Shown: piece by piece, positions 7,373 to 16,385 of the stretch
Position numbering within the stretch: the first letter of the stretch is position 1
Layout of the letters: each line of letters begins with the position of its first letter
Assembly: GCF_000934755.1 (NCBI RefSeq)
Contig: NZ_JYNP01000017.1
Coordinates: forward strand, 1-64,000
Direction: 5' to 3'
Length of the DNA: 64,000 nt
DNA from: Desulfonatronovibrio magnus
GTDB taxonomy: Bacteria > Desulfobacterota > Desulfovibrionia > Desulfovibrionales > Desulfonatronovibrionaceae
The notes under the pieces: model-generated
What the model was told of the DNA's origin: nothing
The model's database searches: none
Seen by the model: only the letters and a program-made list of their open reading frames with translations
Translations under genes and position numbers: made by a program

Positions 7373-8074
7373 ATGGATTTTTTAAGTCAGAGCCTTGTTG
7401 AGGCCTTCAAAATGCTCTGGTCTCTTGACCCTGAGCTGTATTATATTGTTTACATTTCGCTATATGTAAGCTTTTTTTCTACCATTGTGGCCTCGGTGCT
7501 GGGTGTGCCCCTGGGCTTTATCATTGCTGTCAATGAGTTCATGGGCAAAAGAGGGGTTATTACTGTGCTTAATACCCTCCTTGCCCTGCCTACCGTGGTT
7601 ATTGGCCTTTTTGTTTACGCTTTCCTGTCCAGAAGGGGCATGCTGGGTCATCTGGGGCTTCTTTATACCCCGGCCGCTATTATAGTTGGCCAGGTGATCC
7701 TGATACTGCCCTGGGTCACCACCTTTACCCTGTCCGCAGTCAGCCGAATTGATGAACGTTACCGAAGAACTGCCCTGACACTTGGAGCAGCACCTTTGCA
7801 GGCATCACTGGCCATTGCCAGGGAAGCCAGATTCGGGATCCTGGCAGCCATTATTGCTGCCTTCGGCCGGGTAATTGCTGAAATTGGTATAGCCATGATG
7901 CTGGGCGGAAATATCAAGGGGTTTACCCGGACCATGACCACGGCCATGGCCTTAGAGCATAATAAAGGAGAGTTCGTTCTCGCAGTGGCCCTGGGTGTGG
8001 TTCTGCTGTTAGTCAGCCTGATGATGAATATTTTTCTGCAGGTGGTTCAAGGCCGGTACGGAGGGAACCGGTGA
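7373..8074 (+). CDS. tupB: Tungstate ABC transporter, permease
   Basis: The 233-aa integral membrane protein has about five hydrophobic segments and the cytoplasmic coupling loop of ABC importers (RTALTLGAAPLQASLAIARE). 'VIAEIGIAMMLGGNIKGFTR' is characteristic of TupB, WtpB and ModB permeases. It forms the channel that accepts tungstate from TupA. Its stop overlaps the GTG start of tupC by four bases (GTGA), indicating translational coupling. Confidence 0.93.
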   Translation: MDFLSQSLVEAFKMLWSLDPELYYIVYISLYVSFFSTIVASVLGVPLGFIIAVNEFMGKRGVITVLNTLLALPTVVIGLFVYAFLSRRGMLGHLGLLYTPAAIIVGQVILILPWVTTFTLSAVSRIDERYRRTALTLGAAPLQASLAIAREARFGILAAIIAAFGRVIAEIGIAMMLGGNIKGFTRTMTTAMALEHNKGEFVLAVALGVVLLLVSLMMNIFLQVVQGRYGGNR

Positions 8075-9087
8075 CCCTTTACGAGTTAAAAGATTTGAAA
8101 CAGGTTTTTGAGGGCCGCACTGTTCTTGATCTTGAGCACCTTCAGCTTGACCAGGGGGGGAGCTATGCCCTGCTTGGACCTAATGGATGCGGCAAGACAA
8201 CTCTTTTGCATATCCTTGCTTTCTTGAGAGCACCTTTTTCAGGCCGTGTGTTTTTTAAGGGTGAGCAGGTGCTGTGGAGGGAAAAATATCTTTATCCTCT
8301 CAGACGCAAGGTAGTGCTTGTGGATCAGCATCCCATCATGTTCAGCACTACAGTTTTGAAAAATGTTGAATATGGTTTGAAAATGAGGGGAATATCCAAA
8401 GAAAAAAGATACAGGCTGGCTATGGAAAGTATCGAGCGAGTCGGTATGAAGGATTTTGCTCCCAGGCCGGCGCATATGCTTTCCGGGGGCGAAACTCAGA
8501 GAATTGCCATAGCCCGGGCCATGGCCTGCCAGCCTGAAGTCATGCTTTTTGACGAGCCTACAGCAAGCGTGGATGTTGAAAATCAGGCTCTCATTGAAAA
8601 GGTTGTCCGGGATATCCAGAAGGAACTGGGAATATCCATTATATTTTCAACCCATAAGCGGTTAGAAGCAGCCAGGCTCAGCCAGGATAAAATATTTATG
8701 TTTGAAGGAAAGCTGAGCGGCCCAGGGGGCGAGAACCTTCTGTCCGGTCATGTTGTCCAGGATAATGGTCAGCAGGTTTGTGTTCTTAGGGATCAGGTCA
8801 AAGTCAAGGTCAAGGCAGGGATAAGCGGGAAATGCAGAGTTTTTGTCAGACCGGAAAAGGTTCTGATGTACAGCTTATCTCAGGCCAAAGCCCTGTCTGA
8901 CCAGAAACTTTATGCCGCAAGCATCCAGCAGATGACTGCAGAAGGAGAGTATATCAAGGTCCTGCTGGATATGGGATTTCCCCTCAGGACCATTTTGACC
9001 CGGAAGCAGGTTGCAGATAAACAGGTCATGGTGGGTGATGAAGTTATGATTGGTTTTGATGAAGATGCTTTGGAAATCAGTCTTTAA
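8071..9087 (+). CDS. tupC: Tungstate ABC transporter, ATPase
   Basis: The 338-aa protein has Walker A GPNGCGKTT near residue 36, signature LSGGE, Walker B VMLFDEPT and the H-loop STHK in the first 220 residues. The C-terminal 110 residues resemble a TOBE-like accessory domain (FVRPEKVLMYS), as in ModC-type ATPases, which may sense the anion. It powers TupB at the inner face of the membrane. The GTG start is supported by an upstream GAGGG and the overlap with tupB. The following 9088-9242 has no visible gene or clear terminator. Confidence 0.92.
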   Translation: MTLYELKDLKQVFEGRTVLDLEHLQLDQGGSYALLGPNGCGKTTLLHILAFLRAPFSGRVFFKGEQVLWREKYLYPLRRKVVLVDQHPIMFSTTVLKNVEYGLKMRGISKEKRYRLAMESIERVGMKDFAPRPAHMLSGGETQRIAIARAMACQPEVMLFDEPTASVDVENQALIEKVVRDIQKELGISIIFSTHKRLEAARLSQDKIFMFEGKLSGPGGENLLSGHVVQDNGQQVCVLRDQVKVKVKAGISGKCRVFVRPEKVLMYSLSQAKALSDQKLYAASIQQMTAEGEYIKVLLDMGFPLRTILTRKQVADKQVMVGDEVMIGFDEDALEISL

Positions 9088-9242
9088 CTGCTCATAAAAG
9101 GAATTAATGATGACAAAAATAAGATTAAGTTTGGTTTCTGCATTGATGTGAGTAACTTAAAAAATGGCCTTAGCAACAGTATAAAAATTTGGGCGTAAAA
9201 TAGCCTGTTTCGGGTGACCAGTGTACAAATTTCGCTGCAGGT

Positions 9243-9707
9243 TTAATGATGATACGGATGCCCCTGGATGATTGTCCTGGCACGGTATATCTGCTCCATT
9301 AGCACGATTGCCGCAAGTTCATGAGGCATGGTCATGGGCCCAAGGCTTAGTATAAAATCAGCGTGTTGCCTGACCTGGTCCCATAACCCGTATGAGCCTC
9401 CGATAATAAAACAGGGTGTTTTACCTGGAAGTTCATCCCAGGTTTGCATTTTCTGAGCAAACTTGCAGGATGTGAGTTCTTTACCTTTTTCATCAAGAAC
9501 TATGAGTAAATCGTGCGGGGTAACTTTTTTTAACAAAGTCCTTCCTTCTGTTTCAGCTCTAAGCAGAGCATCACCTGATCTGGCATCTTTGATCACAATC
9601 AGGCTGATATCAATATAGTGCCTTGACTTTTTTAGATAATAATCAAAAGCTTCAGCTCTAAAACCTTTTCTGATTTTGCCTGTAAGAATGATCTTTATAC
9701 CCGGCAA
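9243..9707 (-). CDS. rlmH: 23S rRNA (pseudouridine1915-N3)-methyltransferase
   Basis: The 154-aa SPOUT methyltransferase ends in the family hallmark EQIYRARTIIQGHPYHH, and its knot forms at 'FIIGGSYGL' and 'SLGPMTMPHELA', which bind S-adenosylmethionine. RlmH methylates pseudouridine 1915 in helix 69 of assembled 70S ribosomes. Length is normal. Its start overlaps the end of the sucCD gene by 13 bp, so it is expressed from that transcript. Confidence 0.95.
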   Translation of the reverse strand: MPGIKIILTGKIRKGFRAEAFDYYLKKSRHYIDISLIVIKDARSGDALLRAETEGRTLLKKVTPHDLLIVLDEKGKELTSCKFAQKMQTWDELPGKTPCFIIGGSYGLWDQVRQHADFILSLGPMTMPHELAAIVLMEQIYRARTIIQGHPYHH

Positions 9708-11788
9708 ACATCTGCTCCTTTCTTAATGATGGGTGCAATGGAAGCAAGGTCAGGACAAATGGTTATCCCGGAATCGTGCATGGCCTGCAGCTTTGATTTT
9801 ATTCCTCCACCAGCAGGGTCAAGAATTGCTCCGGCATGGCCCAGCCTTTTTCCCGGAGGAGCGGTCTGACCAGCAATAAAGCCGAACACTGGCCTGCCAA
9901 ATCCGCTTTCAAGCAATTTACGGCCCAAGTCTTCTTCAGCTGTACCTCCAATCTCCCCAAGAATAAGCAAAGCCTTGCATTGATCATCATTATACAGATA
10001 TTCACAAATATCATTAAAATCCTGCCCAACAAAAGGGTCACCACCAATACCTACGCACAGACGCTGACCTATGTTTTCCTGGGTCAACCTGTGAACACAC
10101 TCATAAGTAAGAGTGCCGCTTCGGGAAAGAACAGCCACAGAACCAGGAGTAAAAATTGACCCCGGCATAATACCTATTTTAGTCTGTCCGGGAATTATAA
10201 GACCTGGCGTATTTGGCCCAATGAGTCTGGAACCGGATCGTTTTAAAACAGGCAAAATCCTGATCATGTCATGTTGTGGAATACCTTCAGTAATACACAC
10301 TATCCAGGGTATTGAGCATGCTGCGGCTTCCAGTATGGCATCCACAGCAAATCTTGCCGGCACGAAGATTATGGACGCTTCAATATCATGTTCTTTGACC
10401 GCAGAAGATACAGTATTATAGACAGGGATACCCAAAGCATCAGTGCCGCCTTTAAACGGAGTCACTCCAGCGACAATATTGGTGCCATATCCCAGCATTT
10501 CCCGTGTGTGCATCAGGCCTTCTCTCCCTGTAATTCCTTGAACCAGTACTTTAGATTTTTTATGAAGAGGAAAAGTAATCAGCTGATCATGCTGGCAAGA
10601 AGGCATGGAGGATGCATCAACGGGAAACTCAATGCGATTAAATTGCAAATCTTTGACAGGATCAGGGTTTAGTTTTTTTAGTTCTTCCACTGCAAGAGAA
10701 AGTTCATTAACTGCAAAAATATTATCTGCTTTAAGACCGGCAATCAGCTCCATGGCCTCTTCTGCCTTAAACCCTGAGAATCTTACTATAATGGGCTTGG
10801 GTGGTGTCTTCCCCTTTAATGCTCCAGCAAGGGCGCCTGCAACCTTTTCACAGGATAAAATGCCGCCGAAAATGTTGATGAATATGGTAGTGGCCGACTG
10901 ATTATGAAATAGAATATCCAGAGCTTTGCCAATTCTTTCCTGATCAGCACCACCTCCCAGGTCAAGAAAGTTGGCCACAGGAAGATTGGAAAAGTTCAGC
11001 AGGTCCATGGTGGCCATGGCCAGACCTGCTCCATTGACCATTAGCCCCACAAAACCATTGAGATTGTGATAGCTGAGACCGGCCTGCCTGGCGCTGACTT
11101 CTTCCGGGCTATAGTGTTCCGGATTGTAATAGTCATTAAGCTCCTTGTGCAGATCAACAAAATTATCGTCAATTTCAATCTTTCCATCCAGGGCAACTAA
11201 TTCATTATTTGAATTAATGACAAGAGGGTTAATTTCAGCAAGAAGCAAATGATTTTCCTGTACAGCTTTAAACAGGTTTTTAACCAGTTCAATCCACTGT
11301 GCAAGCAGCCCTTTTGCTGGTTTAATATGAAAAAATCCCTGTCTGATGTGGAAATCCTGAAGCCCCAAAAGGGGATCGATTTCCATGATCATGAGGTTGT
11401 CTGGTCCGGATGACTCAATGTCTACACCACCTTCCCGGCCGATGGTCAGAGCATACTTGCCTGTGGAGCGTATCACGGTAAAAGATAAATATATTTCCTG
11501 GTCAATATGGGATGCAGGTTCAATGCGTACAAAAGGAACCGGTTCGTCCTTAATGCTCATTCCCAGAATGTCGCGTGCTGCCATGCTCAGCTCTTCAGAG
11601 GAATGAACGATTTTAATACCACCGGCCTTGCCACGACCACCACTCAATACCTGAGCCTTGACGACAGCAGGCAGACTAAATGATGGAGTATAATCCTCAA
11701 GGGTGTCCTTTTGCACAAGATCTCCTTGTGGAGTGGGAATATTATATTTTGCAAACAATAATTTACTTTGATGTTCATTGAGCTTCAT
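9695..11788 (-). CDS. sucCD: Succinyl-CoA synthetase (ADP-forming), beta and alpha subunits fused in one chain
   Basis: The 697-aa protein is SucC followed by SucD. Residues 1-380 are the beta subunit: an ATP-grasp domain with 'VVKAQVLSGGRGKAGG' and 'AEINPLV', then the 'NFLDLGGGA' and 'FINIFGGI' ligase region. From about residue 405 it is the alpha subunit: CoA-binding Rossmann fold 'VQGITGREG', 'GPNTPG' and the phosphohistidine loop RLGHAGAIL with the active His near 651. It converts succinyl-CoA, ADP and phosphate to succinate, CoA and ATP. Beta-alpha order with a short linker keeps both active sites, so the fusion should work. The start has a GGAATTAAG-like site. lysA lies upstream. Confidence 0.88.
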   Translation of the reverse strand: MKLNEHQSKLLFAKYNIPTPQGDLVQKDTLEDYTPSFSLPAVVKAQVLSGGRGKAGGIKIVHSSEELSMAARDILGMSIKDEPVPFVRIEPASHIDQEIYLSFTVIRSTGKYALTIGREGGVDIESSGPDNLMIMEIDPLLGLQDFHIRQGFFHIKPAKGLLAQWIELVKNLFKAVQENHLLLAEINPLVINSNNELVALDGKIEIDDNFVDLHKELNDYYNPEHYSPEEVSARQAGLSYHNLNGFVGLMVNGAGLAMATMDLLNFSNLPVANFLDLGGGADQERIGKALDILFHNQSATTIFINIFGGILSCEKVAGALAGALKGKTPPKPIIVRFSGFKAEEAMELIAGLKADNIFAVNELSLAVEELKKLNPDPVKDLQFNRIEFPVDASSMPSCQHDQLITFPLHKKSKVLVQGITGREGLMHTREMLGYGTNIVAGVTPFKGGTDALGIPVYNTVSSAVKEHDIEASIIFVPARFAVDAILEAAACSIPWIVCITEGIPQHDMIRILPVLKRSGSRLIGPNTPGLIIPGQTKIGIMPGSIFTPGSVAVLSRSGTLTYECVHRLTQENIGQRLCVGIGGDPFVGQDFNDICEYLYNDDQCKALLILGEIGGTAEEDLGRKLLESGFGRPVFGFIAGQTAPPGKRLGHAGAILDPAGGGIKSKLQAMHDSGITICPDLASIAPIIKKGADVCRV

Positions 11789-11837
11789 TCTTAATTCCTT
11801 TTAGAGCCAAAGTTTACAGTCTTGTGAGTTAAACGTT

Positions 11838-11960
11838 ATAAGCGCTTCATCTAAGTGATCCGGGCAACGAACCTGCGAGTAATTGAAAATGAGTCTTTGT
11901 TAAGGTTGTGTGACATCAACCTTATGAAATAATTGACATAAAAATATAGTTACTTAGAAA
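11838..11960 (-). repeat. Degenerate family-A repeat remnant between lysA and sucCD
   Basis: Around 11851-11881 the sequence resembles the conserved repeat end (GCGCTTCATCTAAG, GATCCGGGCAACGAACCTGC), and TAGTTACTTAGAAAC at 11949-11961 is the other end; its TTCTAAGTAACT supplies the lysA stop codon on the minus strand. The element is decayed compared with the copies at 1 kb and 34 kb. Confidence 0.45.
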
Positions 11961-13201
11961 CACTGTTCTTCCAGATCAACAAGATCAAAATAAACCTCCC
12001 GGCGCCTGGCCAGGGTCACATTGCTTCCGTCCACAAGTACCTCGGCTCCCCTTGGTCTGGAATTATACTGGGATGACATGGTAAAGCCATATGCTCCTGC
12101 TGAAAAAACAGCCAGCAATTCATCCTGGTTTACTTCTCTTATTTCTCTATCCTGGGCAAGGAAATCACCAGTTTCACAAATGGGACCCACAACATCAGCC
12201 TTTTGGAGTGGAGCGTCTTTCTGAGTAACGCAGTCAATTCTGTGGAAGGAACCATAAAGGGAAGGCCTGACCAGGTCATTCATGGCTGCATCCACAATAA
12301 TAAAATTTTTGGATGGTGATTTTTTTGTATAAAGGACTCTGGTTATTAAAATGCCGGCATTCCCTGCAATGACCCGCCCTGGTTCTAATATCAATTTCAG
12401 CTTCATGCCCTGGAGGTTTTCTTTAACTGCTTTTCCAAATGCGCTTGGATGAGGTGGAGATTCTTCATTGTAAGTAATGCCCAGTCCTCCACCCAGATCC
12501 AGATATTTAATCTCAATGCCCATATCCATAAGTTCGGCATGAAAGGATTTAATTCGGTTGAGGGCTTCAATAAATGGTTCAATGGAGGTAAGTTGGGAGC
12601 CAATATGACAGTCTATACCCACAGGGTCGATATTGGGAAGTTTTTGAGCCAGTTTGTATGATTCCATAGCCTGCTCAATATCCAGACCGAATTTGTTTTT
12701 TTTAAGACCTGTAGATATGTAGGGATGTGTCTGGGGATCAACGTCAGGATTAATGCGTAAACTGATGCGGGCAGTGGCTTCCATTTCGACTGCCACCTGG
12801 TTAATTTTTTCCAGTTCCTGTTTGGATTCAACGTTGAACATGAGAATATCTGACAGCAGTGCTTCTCTTATTTCATGCTCTCTTTTACCTACCCCGGAAT
12901 ATACAATTTTGGAAGGATCAACTCCTGCCTTAAGAGTTCTGAACAATTCTCCACCAGAGACAATATCCATTCCTGAACCCATTTCTGAAAGCATTTTGAG
13001 AATGCACAGGTTTGAATTGGCCTTGACAGAATAGCATGTCAGGTGATCGATGCCGTCAAATGCGGAATCAAATGCCTCGTAATGTCTTTTAAATGTTTTA
13101 GATGAATAGATGTACAAGGGTGTGTCATATTTTTTGACCAGGTCCCGCACTTTGACATCTTCAGCAAATAATTCACCTTCTCTAAATTCAAAGTAATGCA
13201 T
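11954..13201 (-). CDS. lysA: Diaminopimelate decarboxylase
   Basis: The 415-aa PLP enzyme of the alanine-racemase-fold type III family decarboxylates meso-diaminopimelate to L-lysine, the last step of lysine synthesis. The PLP lysine is K60 in CYSVKAN; 'CHIGSQ' and 'LILEPGRVIAGNAG' line the substrate site, and 'GPICETGDFLA' carries the C-terminal active-site Cys supplied to the partner subunit. Length is normal. It is downstream of the lipoprotein gene (11-bp gap) and probably in the mutS-led transcript. Its stop codon falls in a repeat-derived sequence, so the original C-terminus may have differed by a few residues. Confidence 0.95.
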   Translation of the reverse strand: MHYFEFREGELFAEDVKVRDLVKKYDTPLYIYSSKTFKRHYEAFDSAFDGIDHLTCYSVKANSNLCILKMLSEMGSGMDIVSGGELFRTLKAGVDPSKIVYSGVGKREHEIREALLSDILMFNVESKQELEKINQVAVEMEATARISLRINPDVDPQTHPYISTGLKKNKFGLDIEQAMESYKLAQKLPNIDPVGIDCHIGSQLTSIEPFIEALNRIKSFHAELMDMGIEIKYLDLGGGLGITYNEESPPHPSAFGKAVKENLQGMKLKLILEPGRVIAGNAGILITRVLYTKKSPSKNFIIVDAAMNDLVRPSLYGSFHRIDCVTQKDAPLQKADVVGPICETGDFLAQDREIREVNQDELLAVFSAGAYGFTMSSQYNSRPRGAEVLVDGSNVTLARRREVYFDLVDLEEQCF

Positions 13202-13212
13202 AGCAACTCCGG

Positions 13213-13713
13213 TTATGGCTTTGGGTATATGATATCTGAAACACTTGAAACAGTGTCCCTGATCATGGGATATATATTGACTGCCCGCAATCTTGCCCGG
13301 TAATACAAATCAGGATTGAGTCCGCACTGACGGATGCTCACCTTCGAACCATCCATAGTCAATCCTTTAGAATCCCTTTGAAATGCAAAAGTATCCGTTA
13401 CAAGAAAAGGGCAGGCCGGGCAAGGTTCGTCCGAACCCTCAATTTCTAACAGGATAAGAGACAGATTTCTGATATTGCCGTCAATCAGTGCTTGAATATT
13501 CAGGCAACCATGGGAAAATTCATGATTTGAAATGGAAATGGTGAACTTTTCAGCCGAGTCATCGGGTTCCGGCCATTCCTTTTTTCCACATCCTGTAACT
13601 GCTGCAAGCAAGCAAAAAGTAAAAAGTATTAATGTAAAACACTTCAGAACTTTGAAACAAAGGCAGCGGGGGATCAAGCTATCTACAAGATACCAGTATG
13701 AGTTGATTTTCAT
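13213..13713 (-). CDS. Small lipoprotein of unknown function next to lysA
   Basis: From ATG 13713 the product is 166 aa (MKINSYWYL...). I chose this start because ATGA overlaps the mutS stop and GGAG lies at the right distance inside the end of mutS; an upstream ATG (13737) has no such signal. A hydrophobic stretch ends in LLAAVTGCGKK, a lipobox-like site with the Cys as lipid anchor. The mature part is beta-rich with a CPACPF pair that could form a disulfide. In related sulfate reducers I remember a similar lipoprotein adjacent to lysA. The function is unknown; location is probably the periplasmic face of a membrane. Confidence 0.65.
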   Translation of the reverse strand: MKINSYWYLVDSLIPRCLCFKVLKCFTLILFTFCLLAAVTGCGKKEWPEPDDSAEKFTISISNHEFSHGCLNIQALIDGNIRNLSLILLEIEGSDEPCPACPFLVTDTFAFQRDSKGLTMDGSKVSIRQCGLNPDLYYRARLRAVNIYPMIRDTVSSVSDIIYPKP

Positions 13714-16358
13714 TTTTTCTCCTGCATGCTCTTCCATTGATGCAAGGTATTCAAAGCCTGCATGGGTGTAAGTGAATTGAGATCAAGTCTGGAAAGCTGT
13801 AAACTCAGATCATGGCTGTTTTCCTGCACCTGATTTTGCAGTGGTTTGGTCAAGGCAGGATCAAGAGGCTTTTTTGTTTCAACGACAATCTTTTTTTTGT
13901 CTCGCTGTCTTTCCAGTGAAGTAAGGACCTCTCTTGCCCGGGAGACAACCCTCGGCGGAACTCCGGCCAGTCTTGCCACTTCAATCCCATAACTTTTGTC
14001 TGCCGGACCTGGAATTAGCTTACGCAAAAAAACAATATCTTCTTTCCATTCTTTGACGGCAATATTGAAGTTGCGCAGACATTGGATTTTTTTTTCCAGA
14101 GAGGTTAGTTCATGATAATGAGTGGCAAACAGAGTTCTAATTCCTCCATACCTGCCAGTTAAATCTTCAACAACTGCCCAGGCCAGTGCCAGACCGTCAA
14201 AAGTACTGGTGCCCCGCCCGATTTCATCCAGAATGATTAAACTTCTTTTGGTGGCCTGGCGAAGAATCCTGGCGGTTTCAGTCATCTCCACCATAAAGGT
14301 GCTCTGTCCCATGGCCAGATTGTCTGAAGCTCCGACTCTGGAGAAGACACGGTCGCATAACCCAATGGAAGCTCTGGCAGCCGGAACAAAAGAGCCCATT
14401 TGAGCCAGAATGCAGATTATGGCTACCTTGCGCAAAACAGTCGACTTACCAGCCATATTGGGGCCGGTAATAAGCAGTACCTTAGAATGATCATCCATGT
14501 TCAAATCATTGGGTACATAGTTGGCCCTGCCTTGAATGGTTTCAATAACAGGGTGTCTTCCTGCCTTGATATAGATTTGTAATTCGCTGTTAAGTTCAGG
14601 CTTAACCCAGTCAAGTCTTCTGGCAGTTTCAGCAAGCCCCTGCCAGAAATCAATGCGAGCCAGGACCGTGGCCATTGATTTGATTCTTTTATTATGACCT
14701 GCTGTAAATTCTCTTACTTCATTGAAAAGGTCATACTCCCTGGCCTTTCTTTTATCTGAAGCACTAAGAAGTATTTCTTCAAGCTCTTTCAGATCGGCAG
14801 TGACATATCTTTCTCCGGACACCAGAGTCTGGCGCCTTTCAAAGTGATCCGGAGCCTTAAGTCCCGAGGCCTTGGAAAGTTCAAAGTAATGACCAAATAC
14901 ACGGTTGTAACCTAATTTGAGTTTGGGCAGATTATGTTGGGACTGTTCTCTGCGCAAGAGTTCCTGCAGCTTTCCCTGTCCATGATCTGTAAGTTCAATA
15001 AGCTCATCTAGTTCGTGGCTGTAGCCTTTTTTAAAAATTCCTCCTTCTGTAATGATGTTTGGAGGGGGATCTTTTATGGCGTTTTGTAAAGTCAGACACA
15101 GATCATGGAGATCATCCCACTGCTGCAAAAGTTTCTGAAGCAGGGCAGGGTGGTGGTCCTTATCTTCCATGAGTATGGATTTGATATGAGGCAGTATCTG
15201 AAGTGATCTGGACAGAAACAAAAGATCTTTGGGAGTGCACCGGTTCAGAGTTACCCGGGTGGACAGTCTTTCAAGATCAAAGGTGTTTTGCAGTTCTTTT
15301 CTTAGACGGGTGCGTGTCTGGTCCCGGGCTAAGAAAAAATCAACCATATTCTGATTGTCACGGATGATATTAAGATCCTTCCAGGGTGCAGTGAGGCACT
15401 TTTCCAGATAACGCCCACCCATGGGTGTAATGGTTCTGTCTAAGGAATGTATCAGCGTGCCCGGACCTTTGTCACCAGAAAGAGTTCTGAGTATTTCTAA
15501 GTTTCTCAGGGTGACATCGTCTAACTGCAAAAATCCGGCAGGATTCAAAGGCTTAAAGGGTGCCATGTGTCCCAGCTCACCTTTATGGGTCTGAATCAGA
15601 TACATAAGTATGGCTCCGCAGATACGGACAAGTTCGGGCTTGTCTGTCAGATCCAGTACATCAAGTGATGCAGCCCCCTGATCTTTGAGGACTAAATCCG
15701 TGGCGGAACGCTGATCAAAGTATGAAGAGGCAGGAACAAAATTAAACCTGTCACGCAGTCGGCCGTGGATGGGAGGAATGCTGAATCCATCCGGTGCTAT
15801 AATCTCTGACGGCTGTATCTTATATATCCATTGCCATATCTGATCCTGCCCGGATAATTCAAGGCCTGTCCATTCTCCAGTGGAAAAATCCGCCCAGCAT
15901 ATTGCGCCATGATTTTTTTTATGATTCCAGTACAGGGCGCTAAGGTAATTATTCTCCTTGGCTGAGAGGGTATGTTCCTCCACGACTGTGCCTGGAGTAA
16001 GAATGCGGGTTACGGCTCTTTTGACAAGTCCTTTGGCCGACCTGGGGTCTTCCACCTGGTCGCAGATGGCCACCTTGTAGCCTTTTTCAAGAAGCTGCCT
16101 CAGATATTCGTCACAGGAATGATGCGGCACTCCGCACATGGGAATTTTATGCTCAGAATTGGGATTTCTCGAAGTCAGCGCAATCTGCAGCTGTCGGGCA
16201 GCAATTTCCGCATCTTCAAAAAAAAGCTCGTAAAAATCTCCCATACGAAAAAAAAGCAGTGTACCAGGATTTTCCTGCTTTATCCGCAAATATTGCTCAA
16301 GCATGGGAGTAAGCTTTATGTTGGATGGTATATTGAATTTCTTCCTGGAAGAGGGCAT
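13710..16358 (-). CDS. mutS: DNA mismatch repair ATPase MutS
   Basis: The protein is 882 aa from ATG 16358 (890 aa from the TTG at 16382; neither has a strong ribosome-binding site). The N-terminal domain has FFRMGDFYELFFEDA, whose Phe and Glu wedge into mismatches. The ATPase domain has Walker A GPNMAGKST near residue 640, 'LDEIGRGTSTFDG' as Walker B and 'ATHYHEL' as switch. MutS recognises base mismatches and small loops and recruits MutL. Length is typical. It lies between lapB and the lipoprotein in one minus-strand run. Confidence 0.96.
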   Translation of the reverse strand: MPSSRKKFNIPSNIKLTPMLEQYLRIKQENPGTLLFFRMGDFYELFFEDAEIAARQLQIALTSRNPNSEHKIPMCGVPHHSCDEYLRQLLEKGYKVAICDQVEDPRSAKGLVKRAVTRILTPGTVVEEHTLSAKENNYLSALYWNHKKNHGAICWADFSTGEWTGLELSGQDQIWQWIYKIQPSEIIAPDGFSIPPIHGRLRDRFNFVPASSYFDQRSATDLVLKDQGAASLDVLDLTDKPELVRICGAILMYLIQTHKGELGHMAPFKPLNPAGFLQLDDVTLRNLEILRTLSGDKGPGTLIHSLDRTITPMGGRYLEKCLTAPWKDLNIIRDNQNMVDFFLARDQTRTRLRKELQNTFDLERLSTRVTLNRCTPKDLLFLSRSLQILPHIKSILMEDKDHHPALLQKLLQQWDDLHDLCLTLQNAIKDPPPNIITEGGIFKKGYSHELDELIELTDHGQGKLQELLRREQSQHNLPKLKLGYNRVFGHYFELSKASGLKAPDHFERRQTLVSGERYVTADLKELEEILLSASDKRKAREYDLFNEVREFTAGHNKRIKSMATVLARIDFWQGLAETARRLDWVKPELNSELQIYIKAGRHPVIETIQGRANYVPNDLNMDDHSKVLLITGPNMAGKSTVLRKVAIICILAQMGSFVPAARASIGLCDRVFSRVGASDNLAMGQSTFMVEMTETARILRQATKRSLIILDEIGRGTSTFDGLALAWAVVEDLTGRYGGIRTLFATHYHELTSLEKKIQCLRNFNIAVKEWKEDIVFLRKLIPGPADKSYGIEVARLAGVPPRVVSRAREVLTSLERQRDKKKIVVETKKPLDPALTKPLQNQVQENSHDLSLQLSRLDLNSLTPMQALNTLHQWKSMQEKK

Positions 16359-16385
16359 TACAGAACCTGGAGCTGTTAACAAAGA

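Noticed and set aside
10388-10901. Overlapping plus-strand frames inside sucCD
   Set aside because: They are antisense shadows of a strongly conserved enzyme gene.
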